DNA of 64,000 nt from Pseudomonas svalbardensis (GCF_030053115.1 NZ_CP125619.1:435001-499000); one strand, 5' to 3'; shown: positions 56,001 to 64,000, counted from the first letter of the stretch. Translations and numbers: made by a program. The notes: generated from the letters alone by a model not told the origin.

Positions 56001-57052
56001 AGGCGCGGGTACAACTCGTCCATCACGCGCTCGTACTGGGCGCGGCTGTAACGCGGGTGCAGGGCCGACAGCTTGATGGAGATGCCCGGGCCTTCATAAA
56101 TCCCACGACCGTGGGACGCTTTGCCGATCGAGTGAATGGCTTGTTCGTACGAAGCCAGGTACTTCTGGGCGTCGTGCTCGGTGAGTGCGGCTTCACCCAG
56201 CATGTCGTAGGAATAGCGGAAGCCTTTAGCTTCGAACTTGCTGGCGTTGGCCAGGGCTTCGGCGATGGTTTCGCCGGTCACGAACTGCTCGCCCATCAGG
56301 CGCATCGCCATGTCGACGCCCTTGCGGATCATCGGCTCGCCGCTCTTGCCGATGATGCGGCTCAAGGACGAAGTCAGGCCGGCTTCGTTGTGGGTGGCGA
56401 CCAGTTTTCCGGTCAGCAACAAACCCCAAGTGGCGGCGTTGACGAACAACGACGGGCTGTTGCCCAAGTGCGGGTGCCAGTTGCCGGTGCTGATCTTGTC
56501 GCGGATCAGTGCGTCACGTGTGCCTTTGTCCGGGATGCGCAGCAGCGCTTCGGCCAGGCACATCAGCGCCACGCCTTCCTGGGACGACAGGGAAAATTCC
56601 TGCAACAGGCCCTGTACAATTCCGGCACGGCCGCCGGCGCTCTTCTGATTGCGCAGTTTTTCGGCAATCGAGGCGGCGAGTTTGTTGGTGGCTTGGGCCA
56701 TGGCGACCGGCAGGCGAGCCTGCTCGATCAGCATCGGCACTACTTCCGGCTCAGGGCGACGGTAGGCGGCGGTGATCGAAGCGCGCAGCACCGATTGCGG
56801 CAGGATGCTTTCAGCGAATTCCAGGAAGCACTGGTGCGCGTGGTCAGCGTGGAACTCGCCGGCGTCGTCAGCGTCTTTGCTGATCAAACCGCTCAGCTCG
56901 GTCAGGGTTGCACCACCCTCGAGTTTTTCCAGGTAATTGAAAATTGCCTGCTTGATCAGCCAGTGCGGCGTGCGATCAATCGAGGTCGCGGCAGCCTTGA
57001 GGCGCTCGCGGGTCGGGTCGTCAAGTTTGACCCCAAGGGTGGTGGTAGCCAT
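53099..57052 (-). CDS. putA: Trifunctional proline catabolic enzyme/repressor PutA
   Basis: A 1317-aa protein that oxidises proline to glutamate and represses the put genes. Residues 1-47 are a ribbon-helix-helix DNA-binding domain (TTLGVKLDDPTRERLKAA). The FAD proline dehydrogenase barrel occupies about 180-560 (RLMIRLVKGAYWDSEIKRAQ). The P5C dehydrogenase domain follows (about 620-1120) with the catalytic Cys in SAFDSAGQRCSALRV, and then a C-terminal ALDH-like domain. I start it at the ATG for MATTTLGVKL, directly before the RHH strand. It is divergent from putP. Confidence 0.97.
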   Translation of the reverse strand: MATTTLGVKLDDPTRERLKAAATSIDRTPHWLIKQAIFNYLEKLEGGATLTELSGLISKDADDAGEFHADHAHQCFLEFAESILPQSVLRASITAAYRRPEPEVVPMLIEQARLPVAMAQATNKLAASIAEKLRNQKSAGGRAGIVQGLLQEFSLSSQEGVALMCLAEALLRIPDKGTRDALIRDKISTGNWHPHLGNSPSLFVNAATWGLLLTGKLVATHNEAGLTSSLSRIIGKSGEPMIRKGVDMAMRLMGEQFVTGETIAEALANASKFEAKGFRYSYDMLGEAALTEHDAQKYLASYEQAIHSIGKASHGRGIYEGPGISIKLSALHPRYSRAQYERVMDELYPRLLSLTLLAKQYDIGLNIDAEEADRLELSLDLLERLCFEPQLTGWNGIGFVIQAYQKRCPYVIDYVIDLARRSRHRLMIRLVKGAYWDSEIKRAQVEGLEGYPVYTRKVYTDVSYIACARKLLSVPEVIYPQFATHNAHTLSAIYHIAGQNYYPGQYEFQCLHGMGEPLYEQVVGKVSEGKLNRPCRVYAPVGTHETLLAYLVRRLLENGANTSFVNQIADQSISIQALVADPVASIEQMATLEGGFGLPHPRIPLPRDLYGAERANSSGIDMANEHRLASLSCALLATAHNHWKAAPMLGCASSTETPAPVLNPSDLRDVVGHVQEATVEDVDNAIQCALNAAPIWQATPPAERAAILERAADLMEGEIQPLMGLLAREAGKTFANAIAEVREAVDFLRYYAVQARNDFTNDAHRPLGPVVCISPWNFPLAIFSGQVAAALAAGNPVLAKPAEQTPLVAAQAVRLLLEAGIPEGVLQLLPGRGETVGARLVGDDRVKGVMFTGSTEVARLLQRNVAGRLDAQGRPIPLIAETGGQNAMIVDSSALTEQVVIDVVSSAFDSAGQRCSALRVLCLQEDSADRVIEMLKGAMAECRLGNPERLSVDIGPVIDAEAKAGIEKHIQAMRDKGRNVYQVAIANSEEVKRGTFVMPTLIELESFDELQREIFGPVLHVVRYKRKDIDQLISQINASGYGLTLGVHTRIDETIAKVIDNVNAGNVYVNRNIVGAVVGVQPFGGEGLSGTGPKAGGPLYLYRLLSTRPTDAIEQSFARGDAIVAPDVRLRDAMSKPLTALKAWADSNKFADLSTLCVQFAAQSQSGITRVLAGPTGERNSYAILPREHVLCLAEVEGDLLTQLAAVLAVGGSAVWPEAELTKALFARLPKDIQAKIKLVSDWNKDEVVIDAVLHHGHSDQLRAVCQQVAKRAGAIVGVHGLSQGETNIALERLVIERALSVNTAAAGGNASLMTIG

Positions 57053-57515
57053 ATTTTTATCCTCATGTTTGCCACGACCGCGTGGCATCAGCTGGCGGCA
57101 AGATTAGCCGTGCAACCGCCGAGGTGCAACCGGGTGCAACCCTTTTTTTGTCGGAATAATAAGCAGCTTGTCAGGAAATAAATTCCGGTACGAACGTACC
57201 GCACCTACTTGGTGCTTTTGCTTCTAGTAAATAGCCAGGACTGCCACAAAAGGGAGCAAAAACAGGGCTTTTTCAAGTAAATCCGACTAGGTGCAACTTA
57301 TTCTCCAGAAACTGGTTGCACCTTATTTGCTTTGTTGAATAGCATTCGCGCCCAAGGTGCAACCGGTCAAAAAGACAGGTGCACCGGCTGATGGCTTTCC
57401 TGGGGAAACATCAGTCATAAATGCGCGGGCCCCGAAATCGTCTGAACAAACGTTGTCGTTTGTCGGCGGTTTCACACTCTGCCGCTACATAAAAACAAAG
57501 CCAGGGCATCACTCA
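57053..57515. promoter_or_regulatory. putA-putP control region with GTTGCA operators
   Basis: A 463-base intergenic region. GTTGCA, the core recognised by the PutA ribbon-helix-helix domain in E. coli, occurs six times on one strand or the other: TGCAAC at 57111, 57125, 57135, 57292 and 57358, and GTTGCA at 57315. They fall into a putA-proximal cluster (three) and a putP-proximal cluster (three), and most sit within the longer word GGTGCAACC. Promoters are not clear to me. No gene is present between the two starts. Confidence 0.75.
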
Positions 57516-59000
57516 ATGAGCGTAAGCAATCCAACACTGATCACGTTCGTGATCTACATCGCAGCAATGGTGCTGATCGGCTTCATGGCCTATCGCTCCA
57601 CCAACAACCTTTCTGACTACATTCTGGGCGGTCGCAGCCTGGGCAGCGTCGTGACTGCATTGTCCGCCGGCGCCTCCGACATGAGCGGCTGGTTGTTGAT
57701 GGGCCTGCCGGGCGCTATCTACATGTCCGGTCTGTCCGAAAGCTGGATCGCCATCGGCCTGATCGTCGGTGCTTACCTGAACTGGTTGTTCGTTGCCGGC
57801 CGTCTGCGCGTGCAGACCGAGCACAACGGCGATGCGCTGACCCTGCCGGATTACTTCTCCAGCCGTTTCGAAGACAAAAGCGGCCTGCTGCGGATCATCT
57901 CCGCGGTCGTGATCCTGGTGTTCTTCACCATCTACTGCGCATCCGGCATCGTGGCCGGCGCCCGTCTGTTTGAAAGCACCTTCGGCATGTCCTACGAGAC
58001 GGCGCTGTGGGCCGGTGCTGCGGCGACGATTGCCTACACCTTCGTCGGTGGTTTCCTGGCAGTGAGCTGGACAGACACCGTACAAGCCACGCTGATGATC
58101 TTCGCCCTGCTGCTGACGCCGATCATCGTGCTGCTGGCTACCGGCGGCGTCGACACCACGTTCCTGGCCATCGAAGCGCAAGACGCCAGCAACTTCGACA
58201 TGCTGAAAAACACCACCTTCATCGGCATCATCTCGCTGATGGGCTGGGGCCTGGGCTACTTCGGCCAGCCGCACATCCTCGCGCGTTTCATGGCGGCGGA
58301 TTCGGTCAAGTCGATCGCCAACGCTCGCCGTATCTCCATGACCTGGATGATCCTGTGCCTGGGCGGCACCGTCGCGGTAGGTTTCTTCGGTATCGCTTAC
58401 TTCTCGGCGCACCCTGAAGTGGCCGGTCCTGTGACCGAAAACCACGAACGCGTGTTCATCGAACTGGCCAAAATCCTGTTCAACCCATGGATCGCCGGTA
58501 TCTTGCTGTCGGCCATTCTGGCTGCTGTGATGAGCACGCTGAGCTGCCAACTGTTGGTGTGCTCGAGCGCCCTGACCGAAGACTTCTACAAAACCTTCCT
58601 GCGTAAAACCGCTTCCCAGATGGAACTGGTCTGGGTCGGTCGTGCCATGGTTTTGCTGGTTGCCCTGATTGCTATCGCGCTGGCCGCTAACCCGGAAAAC
58701 CGTGTACTGGGTCTGGTCAGCTACGCCTGGGCTGGATTCGGTGCTGCGTTTGGTCCAGTCGTCCTGATCTCCGTGATCTGGAAAGACATGACCCGTGACG
58801 GCGCACTGGCCGGCATCCTGGTCGGCGCGATCACCGTGATCGTCTGGAAACACTTCGAACTGCTGGGCCTGTACGAAATCATCCCTGGTTTCATCTTCGC
58901 CAGCCTGGCCATCTACATCGTCAGCAAACTGGGCGAGCCTACTAAAGGCATGCTTCAGCGCTTCGCCGCTGCCGAGGCAGATTTCCGCCTGAACAAGTGA
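57516..59000 (+). CDS. putP: Sodium/proline symporter PutP
   Basis: Na+-coupled proline importer of the SSS family, 494 aa with 13 predicted helices. Characteristic segments are RSTNNLSDYILGGRSLGSVVTALSAGASDMSGW (read as LSDYILGGRSLG and ALSAGASDMSGWLLMG), containing the Na+/proline site, and GWGLGYFGQPHILARFMAA. I chose the ATG at 57516 (MSVSNPTLITF), the standard N-terminus. It is expressed divergently from putA and ends before a strong terminator. Confidence 0.96.
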   Translation: MSVSNPTLITFVIYIAAMVLIGFMAYRSTNNLSDYILGGRSLGSVVTALSAGASDMSGWLLMGLPGAIYMSGLSESWIAIGLIVGAYLNWLFVAGRLRVQTEHNGDALTLPDYFSSRFEDKSGLLRIISAVVILVFFTIYCASGIVAGARLFESTFGMSYETALWAGAAATIAYTFVGGFLAVSWTDTVQATLMIFALLLTPIIVLLATGGVDTTFLAIEAQDASNFDMLKNTTFIGIISLMGWGLGYFGQPHILARFMAADSVKSIANARRISMTWMILCLGGTVAVGFFGIAYFSAHPEVAGPVTENHERVFIELAKILFNPWIAGILLSAILAAVMSTLSCQLLVCSSALTEDFYKTFLRKTASQMELVWVGRAMVLLVALIAIALAANPENRVLGLVSYAWAGFGAAFGPVVLISVIWKDMTRDGALAGILVGAITVIVWKHFELLGLYEIIPGFIFASLAIYIVSKLGEPTKGMLQRFAAAEADFRLNK

Positions 59001-59038
59001 TGGGGATGAGCTGATGCTCTGACCTTTCGCCGAACATG

Positions 59039-59078
59039 AAAACGGCCCGCTTCCTTTTGGAGGCGGGCCGTTTTTTTT
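59039..59078 (+). terminator. Rho-independent terminator of putP
   Basis: Stem AACGGCCCGC paired with GCGGGCCGTT around a loop of about 12 bases, followed by a run of eight T. It lies about 40 bases after the putP stop. A textbook intrinsic terminator. Confidence 0.92.
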
Positions 59079-59112
59079 GCCTGCGCAAATCTCGAATCCC
59101 TGTGCATACCCC

Positions 59113-59202
59113 TGTGGGAGTGAGCCTGCTCGCGATAGCGTCGGGTCAGTCGACATTAATGTTGAATGATTAACCGCTATCGCGAGCAGGCTCACTCCTA
59201 CA
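59113..59202. repeat. REP pair, variant with matched changes in both arms
   Basis: Inverted pair of the main REP family, but both arms carry the same difference: TGTGGGAGTGAGCCTGCTCG on the left and GAGCAGGCTCACTCCTACA on the right, in place of GAGCGAGCC/GGCTCGCTC. The spacer also pairs (ATAGCG with CGCTAT). It lies between the putP terminator and the vgrG module. Confidence 0.88.
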
Positions 59203-59367
59203 GGGGAGGGTGGTGGTCTTGAAGGGAATGTCTGTAGCCAAAACAACTGTTTTCTGAAGGGGGAATCTCCTGAGAAAGTAGGACAAATCTGATTTCCCTG
59301 TCCGTCCATCAATGCCCCTTGTCGCTCATGCAGAATCGCCCGCCTTCATTCTGCAGAGACACATCGG
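59203..59367 (+). promoter_or_regulatory. vgrG upstream region with hairpin
   Basis: A 165-base region with no gene. A perfect hairpin TGCAGAAT-N11-ATTCTGCA occupies 59329-59355, ending 12 bases before the vgrG ATG, where it could mask or shape the ribosome-binding region. The Shine-Dalgarno itself is poor (GAGAC). No promoter was recognised. Confidence 0.4.
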
Positions 59368-61386
59368 ATGTTCGCTCCTGCCAATCAACCGCGTTTCACG
59401 TTGACGATCGAAGGCGTCCAGAATGAGCTCAAGGTACTTGAGTTCACGGGCAAGGAAGTCATCAGCCAGCCCTACCGTTTTGACCTGGAACTGGTCAGCG
59501 AACGGCCCGACATAGAGCTTGAAAGCCTCCTGCATCGTCAGGCGTTTCTGAGTTTTGATGCGCAGGGTTCCGGCATTCATGGCCAGATATTTCGCGTCGG
59601 CCAAAGCGATTCCGGACAACGCCTGACGGGCTACCAAATCAGCCTCGTGCCGCGTCTGGCCTACCTCGGTCAGCGCATCAATCAGCGGATCTTCCAGCAC
59701 AAAAGCGTGCCGGCGATCGTCGCGAAAATTCTCAAGGACCACGGCATCCAGCGCGATGCTTTCGAGTTTCGGCTCGGCAGCGACTACTCCCCTCGTGAGT
59801 ACTGCGTGCAATACGCCGAAAGCGATCTGGCGTTCATCCAGCGGCTGTGTGCCGAGATCGGCATTCACTACCACTTTCAGCACAGCCTCGACGGGCACCT
59901 GTTGGTGTTTGGTGATGACCAGACGGTTTTCCCTCGTCTGCCCGAGCCGACGCTGTACCTGCCAGGCAGCGGAATGGCGGCGGATGCACCGGCCATCAAG
60001 CGTTTCAACGTGCGACTGGAAACCCGGACGACAGCCGTAACCCGTCGCGACTACGACTTCAAAAAACCTCGCCTGCAACTTGAAAGCCGCCTCGACAGTG
60101 AGCTGCGACCGGTGCTCGAGGATTACCACTTCCCCGGCCAATTCACCGACCGCGAACACGGCAAGCATCTGGCCCAACGAGCACTCGAACGCCACAACGC
60201 CGACTTCCGTCAGGCCGAAGGTCGTGGCGACGAATCGGCGTTGGTCAGCGGGCACTTCCTACACCTGGCCGAACACCCGCGTCAGGCATGGAATGACCTG
60301 TGGTTGATCACCGAAATCGAACACCGTGGCCGCCAGCCGCAAGTGCTGGAAGAGTCGGTTACCAGCGACGGCCCGGATGATTTCCAGGGCTATCGCAATA
60401 CCTTTCTGGCAACACCGTGGGACGTTTCGTTTCGCCCTCCACTCGGGTCGGAAAAACCGCGCATGCTCGGCTATCAACCTGCCGTGGTCACCGGCCCGAC
60501 CGACAGCGAAATCCATTGCGACGAGTTCGGTCGGGTCAAGGTTCAGCTCGCCTGGGACCGTGACGGTCAGCTCGACGAACACTCTAGTTGCTGGTTACGC
60601 GTCGCCACCGGCTGGGCGCACGACCGTTATGGCAGCGTGATGATCCCGCGAGTCGGCATGGAAGTGCTGGTGGGATTCGTCGACGCCGATGCCGACAAAC
60701 CGCTGGTGATGGGCTGCCTGCCAAACGCCGCAACCCCGGTGCCGCTCGATCTACCCGCCGACAAAACCCGCAGCATCTTCCGCAGCCAGAGCAGTCCCGG
60801 TGGCGGCGGATACAACGAATTGCGCATCGAGGATCGCAAAGGCGCCGAGGAAATCTACCTGCGCGCCCAGCGAAACTGGACCCAGCACGTACTGAATGAT
60901 CAACAGGTGCAGGTCGATAACGCCCGCAGCATCGTCGTCACCGGCACCGCTCGGCATGAGTTGAAGGCTGACGAGCAACGCATCACCCATGGCCAGCGCC
61001 AGACCGAAGTGAAGCTGGATGATCACCTGGTGGTGGTCGGTGACCGACACATTCGCGTGACCAGTCAGGCGCTCAACGCCAGTCAGCAATTCCATGTCAG
61101 TGCCGGTCAGCAAGTGGTGATCGACGGTGGGGCCAGCGCGACGATTCAGGCGGGCGGGCAGTGGATCAACATTGGGCCGGGCGGGATCTTCAGCAGCGTG
61201 CCGATTCAGGTCGGTGGTGCGTTGATGCCGGCGATGGCAGCTACGCCGGCCTCGCCGGATACGCCGTTGAATCTCGTCGCCGCTCCGGCAGCGCTGCTGA
61301 GTGCTGCACAGATTCTGAGCCTGAAAAGCGACGCGCCGTTCTGTGAGGAATGTGAGCGTTGCAAGGAGGGTGTCTGTGCAGCCTGA
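59368..61386 (+). CDS. vgrG: Type VI secretion spike protein VgrG (TssI)
   Basis: A 672-aa VgrG that trimerises as the tip of the type VI secretion tube. The gp27-like part covers about 1-380 (FTLTIEGVQNELKVLEFTGKE, given as FTLTIEGV and VLEFTGKE, and HGQIFRVGQ, ESDLAFIQRLCAE). The gp5 OB fold lies near 385-460 (DEFGRVKVQLAWDRDG, MIPRVGMEVLVGF) and a beta-helical needle follows (about 470-600). The last 14 residues hold four Cys, C659, C662, C665 and C670, an unusual ending. No other T6SS core gene lies nearby, so it is an orphan spike module with its own effector. Confidence 0.94.
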   Translation: MFAPANQPRFTLTIEGVQNELKVLEFTGKEVISQPYRFDLELVSERPDIELESLLHRQAFLSFDAQGSGIHGQIFRVGQSDSGQRLTGYQISLVPRLAYLGQRINQRIFQHKSVPAIVAKILKDHGIQRDAFEFRLGSDYSPREYCVQYAESDLAFIQRLCAEIGIHYHFQHSLDGHLLVFGDDQTVFPRLPEPTLYLPGSGMAADAPAIKRFNVRLETRTTAVTRRDYDFKKPRLQLESRLDSELRPVLEDYHFPGQFTDREHGKHLAQRALERHNADFRQAEGRGDESALVSGHFLHLAEHPRQAWNDLWLITEIEHRGRQPQVLEESVTSDGPDDFQGYRNTFLATPWDVSFRPPLGSEKPRMLGYQPAVVTGPTDSEIHCDEFGRVKVQLAWDRDGQLDEHSSCWLRVATGWAHDRYGSVMIPRVGMEVLVGFVDADADKPLVMGCLPNAATPVPLDLPADKTRSIFRSQSSPGGGGYNELRIEDRKGAEEIYLRAQRNWTQHVLNDQQVQVDNARSIVVTGTARHELKADEQRITHGQRQTEVKLDDHLVVVGDRHIRVTSQALNASQQFHVSAGQQVVIDGGASATIQAGGQWINIGPGGIFSSVPIQVGGALMPAMAATPASPDTPLNLVAAPAALLSAAQILSLKSDAPFCEECERCKEGVCAA

Positions 61387-62113
61387 TGCCTTGTCACCCC
61401 ACGCCTGGTTGGATCGCCAACCGCTCAAACCTTCCGAGCAGTTGTTCGCGGTTTTCAGCAACGCGAGTGCCGCTGAACCGTTTAAAGCCTGGCAGCGTTC
61501 GATCTCCGCTCAAGCACCCAGTCCGATCTGGTCCGGCACCGCTTACGCCGAGTGGGAACCGGTGATGCCCTATGTCGGAATCGTCGCTGCTGACAGTGAG
61601 TTTTTGCAGTGGGTCGCCACAACCGAGTCTCGCGACTGGGGTTGGCTGGCGGTTTCTTCTGCCTCTCAAGAAGTGCTGGTCGAGCATTTGCGCAGCCTCA
61701 CCCAAGTCCTTTTGCCCAACGGCAACTTGGTGTTTTTCCGCTTTTGGGATGGGCGTTATTTGCTGCCGATTCTTCGCTCGGCCGAGGTCGACGCTACGCA
61801 GCTGATGCCGGTGATCGGGCGCTGTTTGATCAATGGTCAATCGCTCGAAATCGGCGGCAATGCGCTGAAAACCTCCAAGGTTTTTCCGTGGTGGGAAATT
61901 TCCGAACCACTGCTCAAACACCTCGGTACCGAGTTCGCAACAACCCGAATCAGCAACCTGCTCAAGTGGCTGAGCGAAGAACGCCCTGATCTTTACGAGG
62001 CGTTTTCCGAAAGCGTTTTGCGCCACAAGGTTGCGATCTTTCTTGAGACGCCCGACCTGCCGCAAGCACCCAAAACAGCCTTGGTGGAATACCTGATGGC
62101 GGAGCTGAACTGA
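61376..62113 (+). CDS. DUF4123 adaptor/chaperone protein
   Basis: A 245-aa DUF4123 (Tap/TEC family) protein, which loads a cognate effector onto VgrG. EWEPVMPYVGIVAADSEF, WGWLAVSS and LVFFRFWDGRYLLPIL are typical of the domain. The GTG start at 61376 is supported by AAGGAGG at 61363-61369, six bases away and inside the vgrG end; a GTG at 61370 would be too close. It ends in a one-base overlap with the Rhs gene, pointing to that gene as its effector partner. Confidence 0.87.
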   Translation: MQPDALSPHAWLDRQPLKPSEQLFAVFSNASAAEPFKAWQRSISAQAPSPIWSGTAYAEWEPVMPYVGIVAADSEFLQWVATTESRDWGWLAVSSASQEVLVEHLRSLTQVLLPNGNLVFFRFWDGRYLLPILRSAEVDATQLMPVIGRCLINGQSLEIGGNALKTSKVFPWWEISEPLLKHLGTEFATTRISNLLKWLSEERPDLYEAFSESVLRHKVAIFLETPDLPQAPKTALVEYLMAELN

Positions 62114-64000
62114 TGGATCAGATCGTACGTATTGAGCAGGAGCTCGACGGCTTTAAAGACACCCTCTCCCTCTACCGGGAACAGCTCAAGCACTGGCTCA
62201 GCCAAGCGGCGGACACGGCCAGCCGCGCCGCTGATTTGCCTTCGCTGATGGGCATGGAGCGGATCATCAAGTTCGGCAATGCCAGCACTGCGGTGAGCAG
62301 TAGCGACAACGAATTTTTCTCCACCGTCGTGCAGTGCCCGAAGGGTGGAGAGTTAGAGATCGAGAGCAAGTTCGAATCGGTTTATGACGTTCCCGTTGGG
62401 AATATCCAGGTTGATGTGATTGCTATCGACGGTGGTAAAACAACGTCTGTCACGCTTGATGAAAATGGCAAAGGGACGTTCAAGGGGGGCGAGGGCAAGT
62501 TCTACCGCATTCACGTCCACAGCGAAGTCACACAGCAGCAAGTTGATGATCTTTTCTCTTCCTACGATGGCCTGACCCAAGAGTTGGAAGGGTGGCTGCG
62601 CAAAGAATGGGAAGGCTTTAAACCGCAATGGTCACAGTCGACTTTTGCGGCCGCTGGCAACGGAATGCTGGCGGGAAGTTGGGCAGCAGTCATGGGTGTT
62701 TGGGATGGCCTGAACCTCGTCTTTGAAATCCTTAAAAATCCTGGCGCCCACCTTGAACGGCTCGGCAGCAGTGCGCAGCAACTTATCGATCTGGCGGAGC
62801 AATCACCCGCCGCGATGGAAAAAGCCATGTTGCTGGCCAGCGATGAAGCAGCGCTTTGCCTGCTGTTTCGTGCCGCGACTCTTTGGTTTTCGGCGTTACC
62901 GTCTAGCGAAATTGCGGGTACCACAGCAGAGGCGGCCAGCCATGCCATTGTCTCGGTACTAATCGACATTCTGATTGCTTCAGCGCTGGCTCTCACGGGT
63001 GTCGGCATGCCCGCCGCCGTAGCCTATTTGAAGCTTCGTGGAATCAAGTACGGAAAGGTGCTCGCCGGTCTGGCTACGCGCTTCGTCGAGGCTGTTTTCA
63101 ATATTCTCAACACCTTCATGAAGTACATCGACCAATACAAATCGGTCGCCGCACGCGGTGTTGCTGTGGGTCTGAAAAAAGGGCGCATGCAGCTGCGTTG
63201 GGATGCCAAGCGCAATACCACGCTCAAGCAAAACGAACACCACGACAACGTCCCGGATCAGGCTAAAAACCCCAATGGCGACAGCGCCGATTCCGTTGAT
63301 AAAACCGCCACCAACAAATGCCCGGTGTCGATGGTCACCGGCGAAGAACTGCTGACCCTCACCGACGGCTCGCTGGACGGCATCCTGCCGTTCGACTTCA
63401 CCCGGCTCTATCGCACCAGCGCCGCCGAGATCGATTGCGGCCTCGGTTTCGGCTGGAGTCACAGCCTCGCCCATCGACTGGAAATCGACGGCGACACCGT
63501 CATCTGGATCGACCACGAAAACCGCCGCACCTCCTTCCCGCTGCCGAACCACGAACGTCCGGCGATCCACAACAGCCTGTCGCGTGCGGCGATTTATCTC
63601 GGCGATCAACCCGAAGAACTGATCCTCGCCCAGGCGGGTGACGACGCACGGTTCTATCACTTTCATAACGGTCGGTTGACGGCGATCAGCGACGCTTACG
63701 ACAACCGTCTGCGCATCACCCGCGATCGACAAGACCGCATCAAACGCCTCGACAACGGTGCCGGTCGCGCATTGTTGCTGCGCTATGACCGCAGCCATTT
63801 GGTCGCCGTCGAGTATCAGCGCTTTCATCCGGCCGACACCCTCGACGAGGCCTGGCACACCGAACAGACGCTGGTCACGTATCACTACGACGAACGCGAT
63901 CAACTGATCGAAGCCACCAACGCCGCCGGCGAAAGCGAACGCTACGACTACGACGATCAGCACGTCATCTTGCAGCGGCAACTGACCGGTGGGGCGAGTT
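62113..64000 (+). CDS. Rhs-family type VI effector (3' partial)
   Basis: The frame from the ATG at 62113 stays open to the window end, giving at least 629 residues. Residues 1 to about 275 are helical and of no family I recognise (MDQIVRIEQELDGFKDTL..., with GWLRKEWEGFKPQW near 161-174). A hydrophobic segment spans about 279-305. The Rhs shell begins near 397 (NKCPVSMVTGEELLTLTDG, LPFDFTRLYRTSAAE) and continues with YD-type repeats. There is no PAAR domain at the N-terminus. The variable C-terminal toxin and its immunity gene would lie to the right. The start overlaps the DUF4123 stop (TGATG). Confidence 0.88.
   Translation, partial: MDQIVRIEQELDGFKDTLSLYREQLKHWLSQAADTASRAADLPSLMGMERIIKFGNASTAVSSSDNEFFSTVVQCPKGGELEIESKFESVYDVPVGNIQVDVIAIDGGKTTSVTLDENGKGTFKGGEGKFYRIHVHSEVTQQQVDDLFSSYDGLTQELEGWLRKEWEGFKPQWSQSTFAAAGNGMLAGSWAAVMGVWDGLNLVFEILKNPGAHLERLGSSAQQLIDLAEQSPAAMEKAMLLASDEAALCLLFRAATLWFSALPSSEIAGTTAEAASHAIVSVLIDILIASALALTGVGMPAAVAYLKLRGIKYGKVLAGLATRFVEAVFNILNTFMKYIDQYKSVAARGVAVGLKKGRMQLRWDAKRNTTLKQNEHHDNVPDQAKNPNGDSADSVDKTATNKCPVSMVTGEELLTLTDGSLDGILPFDFTRLYRTSAAEIDCGLGFGWSHSLAHRLEIDGDTVIWIDHENRRTSFPLPNHERPAIHNSLSRAAIYLGDQPEELILAQAGDDARFYHFHNGRLTAISDAYDNRLRITRDRQDRIKRLDNGAGRALLLRYDRSHLVAVEYQRFHPADTLDEAWHTEQTLVTYHYDERDQLIEATNAAGESERYDYDDQHVILQRQLTGGAS

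Noticed and set aside
57513..59312. Long antisense frame across putP and its terminator
   Set aside because: It runs through the terminator and a REP pair and is the reverse of the putP frame; it is not a gene.

Overview
The window is GC-rich chromosomal DNA from a Pseudomonas, most likely of the P. fluorescens group. The evidence is the gene order pilMNOPQ-aroK-aroB-(AAA/SPOR)-gltB-gltD-hemE, a long aryl-polyene operon, and many copies of the Pseudomonas REP palindrome whose core reads GTGGGAGCGAGCCTGCTCGC. I see no rRNA, tRNA, CRISPR array or insertion sequence.

Layout. 1-8035: type IV pilus alignment and secretin genes (pilM partial, pilN, pilO, pilP, pilQ), then shikimate kinase, dehydroquinate synthase and an AAA-ATPase/SPOR division-type protein. 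8036-15592: glutamate synthase (gltB, gltD) behind a clear sigma-70 promoter, and hemE. 15593-18142: an MFS transporter divergent from a LysR regulator, flanked by REP pairs. 18143-18833: a DUF6124 gene behind a long leader with a 14-bp closing stem. 18848-37157 (minus strand): a tightly overlapping 20-gene aryl-polyene (APE) operon of about 18.2 kb. It encodes a chain-length factor, acyltransferases, two ACPs, a fused acyl-ACP ligase/dehydratase, a glycosyltransferase, an ammonia-lyase-family enzyme, a thioesterase, a LolA-like carrier, an MMPL exporter, a CPA-like membrane protein, a halogenase-like flavoprotein, a methyltransferase, a DUF3261 lipoprotein, two ketosynthases, a dehydratase and a ketoreductase. 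Two of these genes carry REP DNA inside the reading frame, just before the signal peptide.

37158-39620: an orphan ParA ATPase, thioredoxin 2 (trxC) and a HigB/HigA-type toxin-antitoxin pair with a palindromic operator. 39621-46260: a K+/H+ antiporter, an MscK channel and SelO in one minus-strand run. 46388-50897: two chemoreceptor genes, the first behind a sigma-28-like promoter, flanking a TIGR02449/zapA pair that is away from its usual neighbours. 51035-59078: an acyl-CoA dehydrogenase, then the proline utilisation pair putA/putP, whose divergent intergenic region holds six GTTGCA hexamers, the known PutA operator core. 59368-64000: an orphan type VI secretion module: VgrG with a four-cysteine tail, a DUF4123 adaptor, and an Rhs effector with an unfamiliar N-terminal region, cut by the window end.

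Working together: the APE genes activate an aromatic starter, extend and reduce it as a polyene on ACPs, attach it to a lipid-like carrier and move it to the outer membrane. The PutA repressor-enzyme controls its own gene and the proline importer. The VgrG, adaptor and Rhs genes form a delivery cassette for a toxin whose tip and immunity gene lie beyond the right edge. Many coding starts were chosen from overlaps and Shine-Dalgarno sites rather than from the longest open frame.
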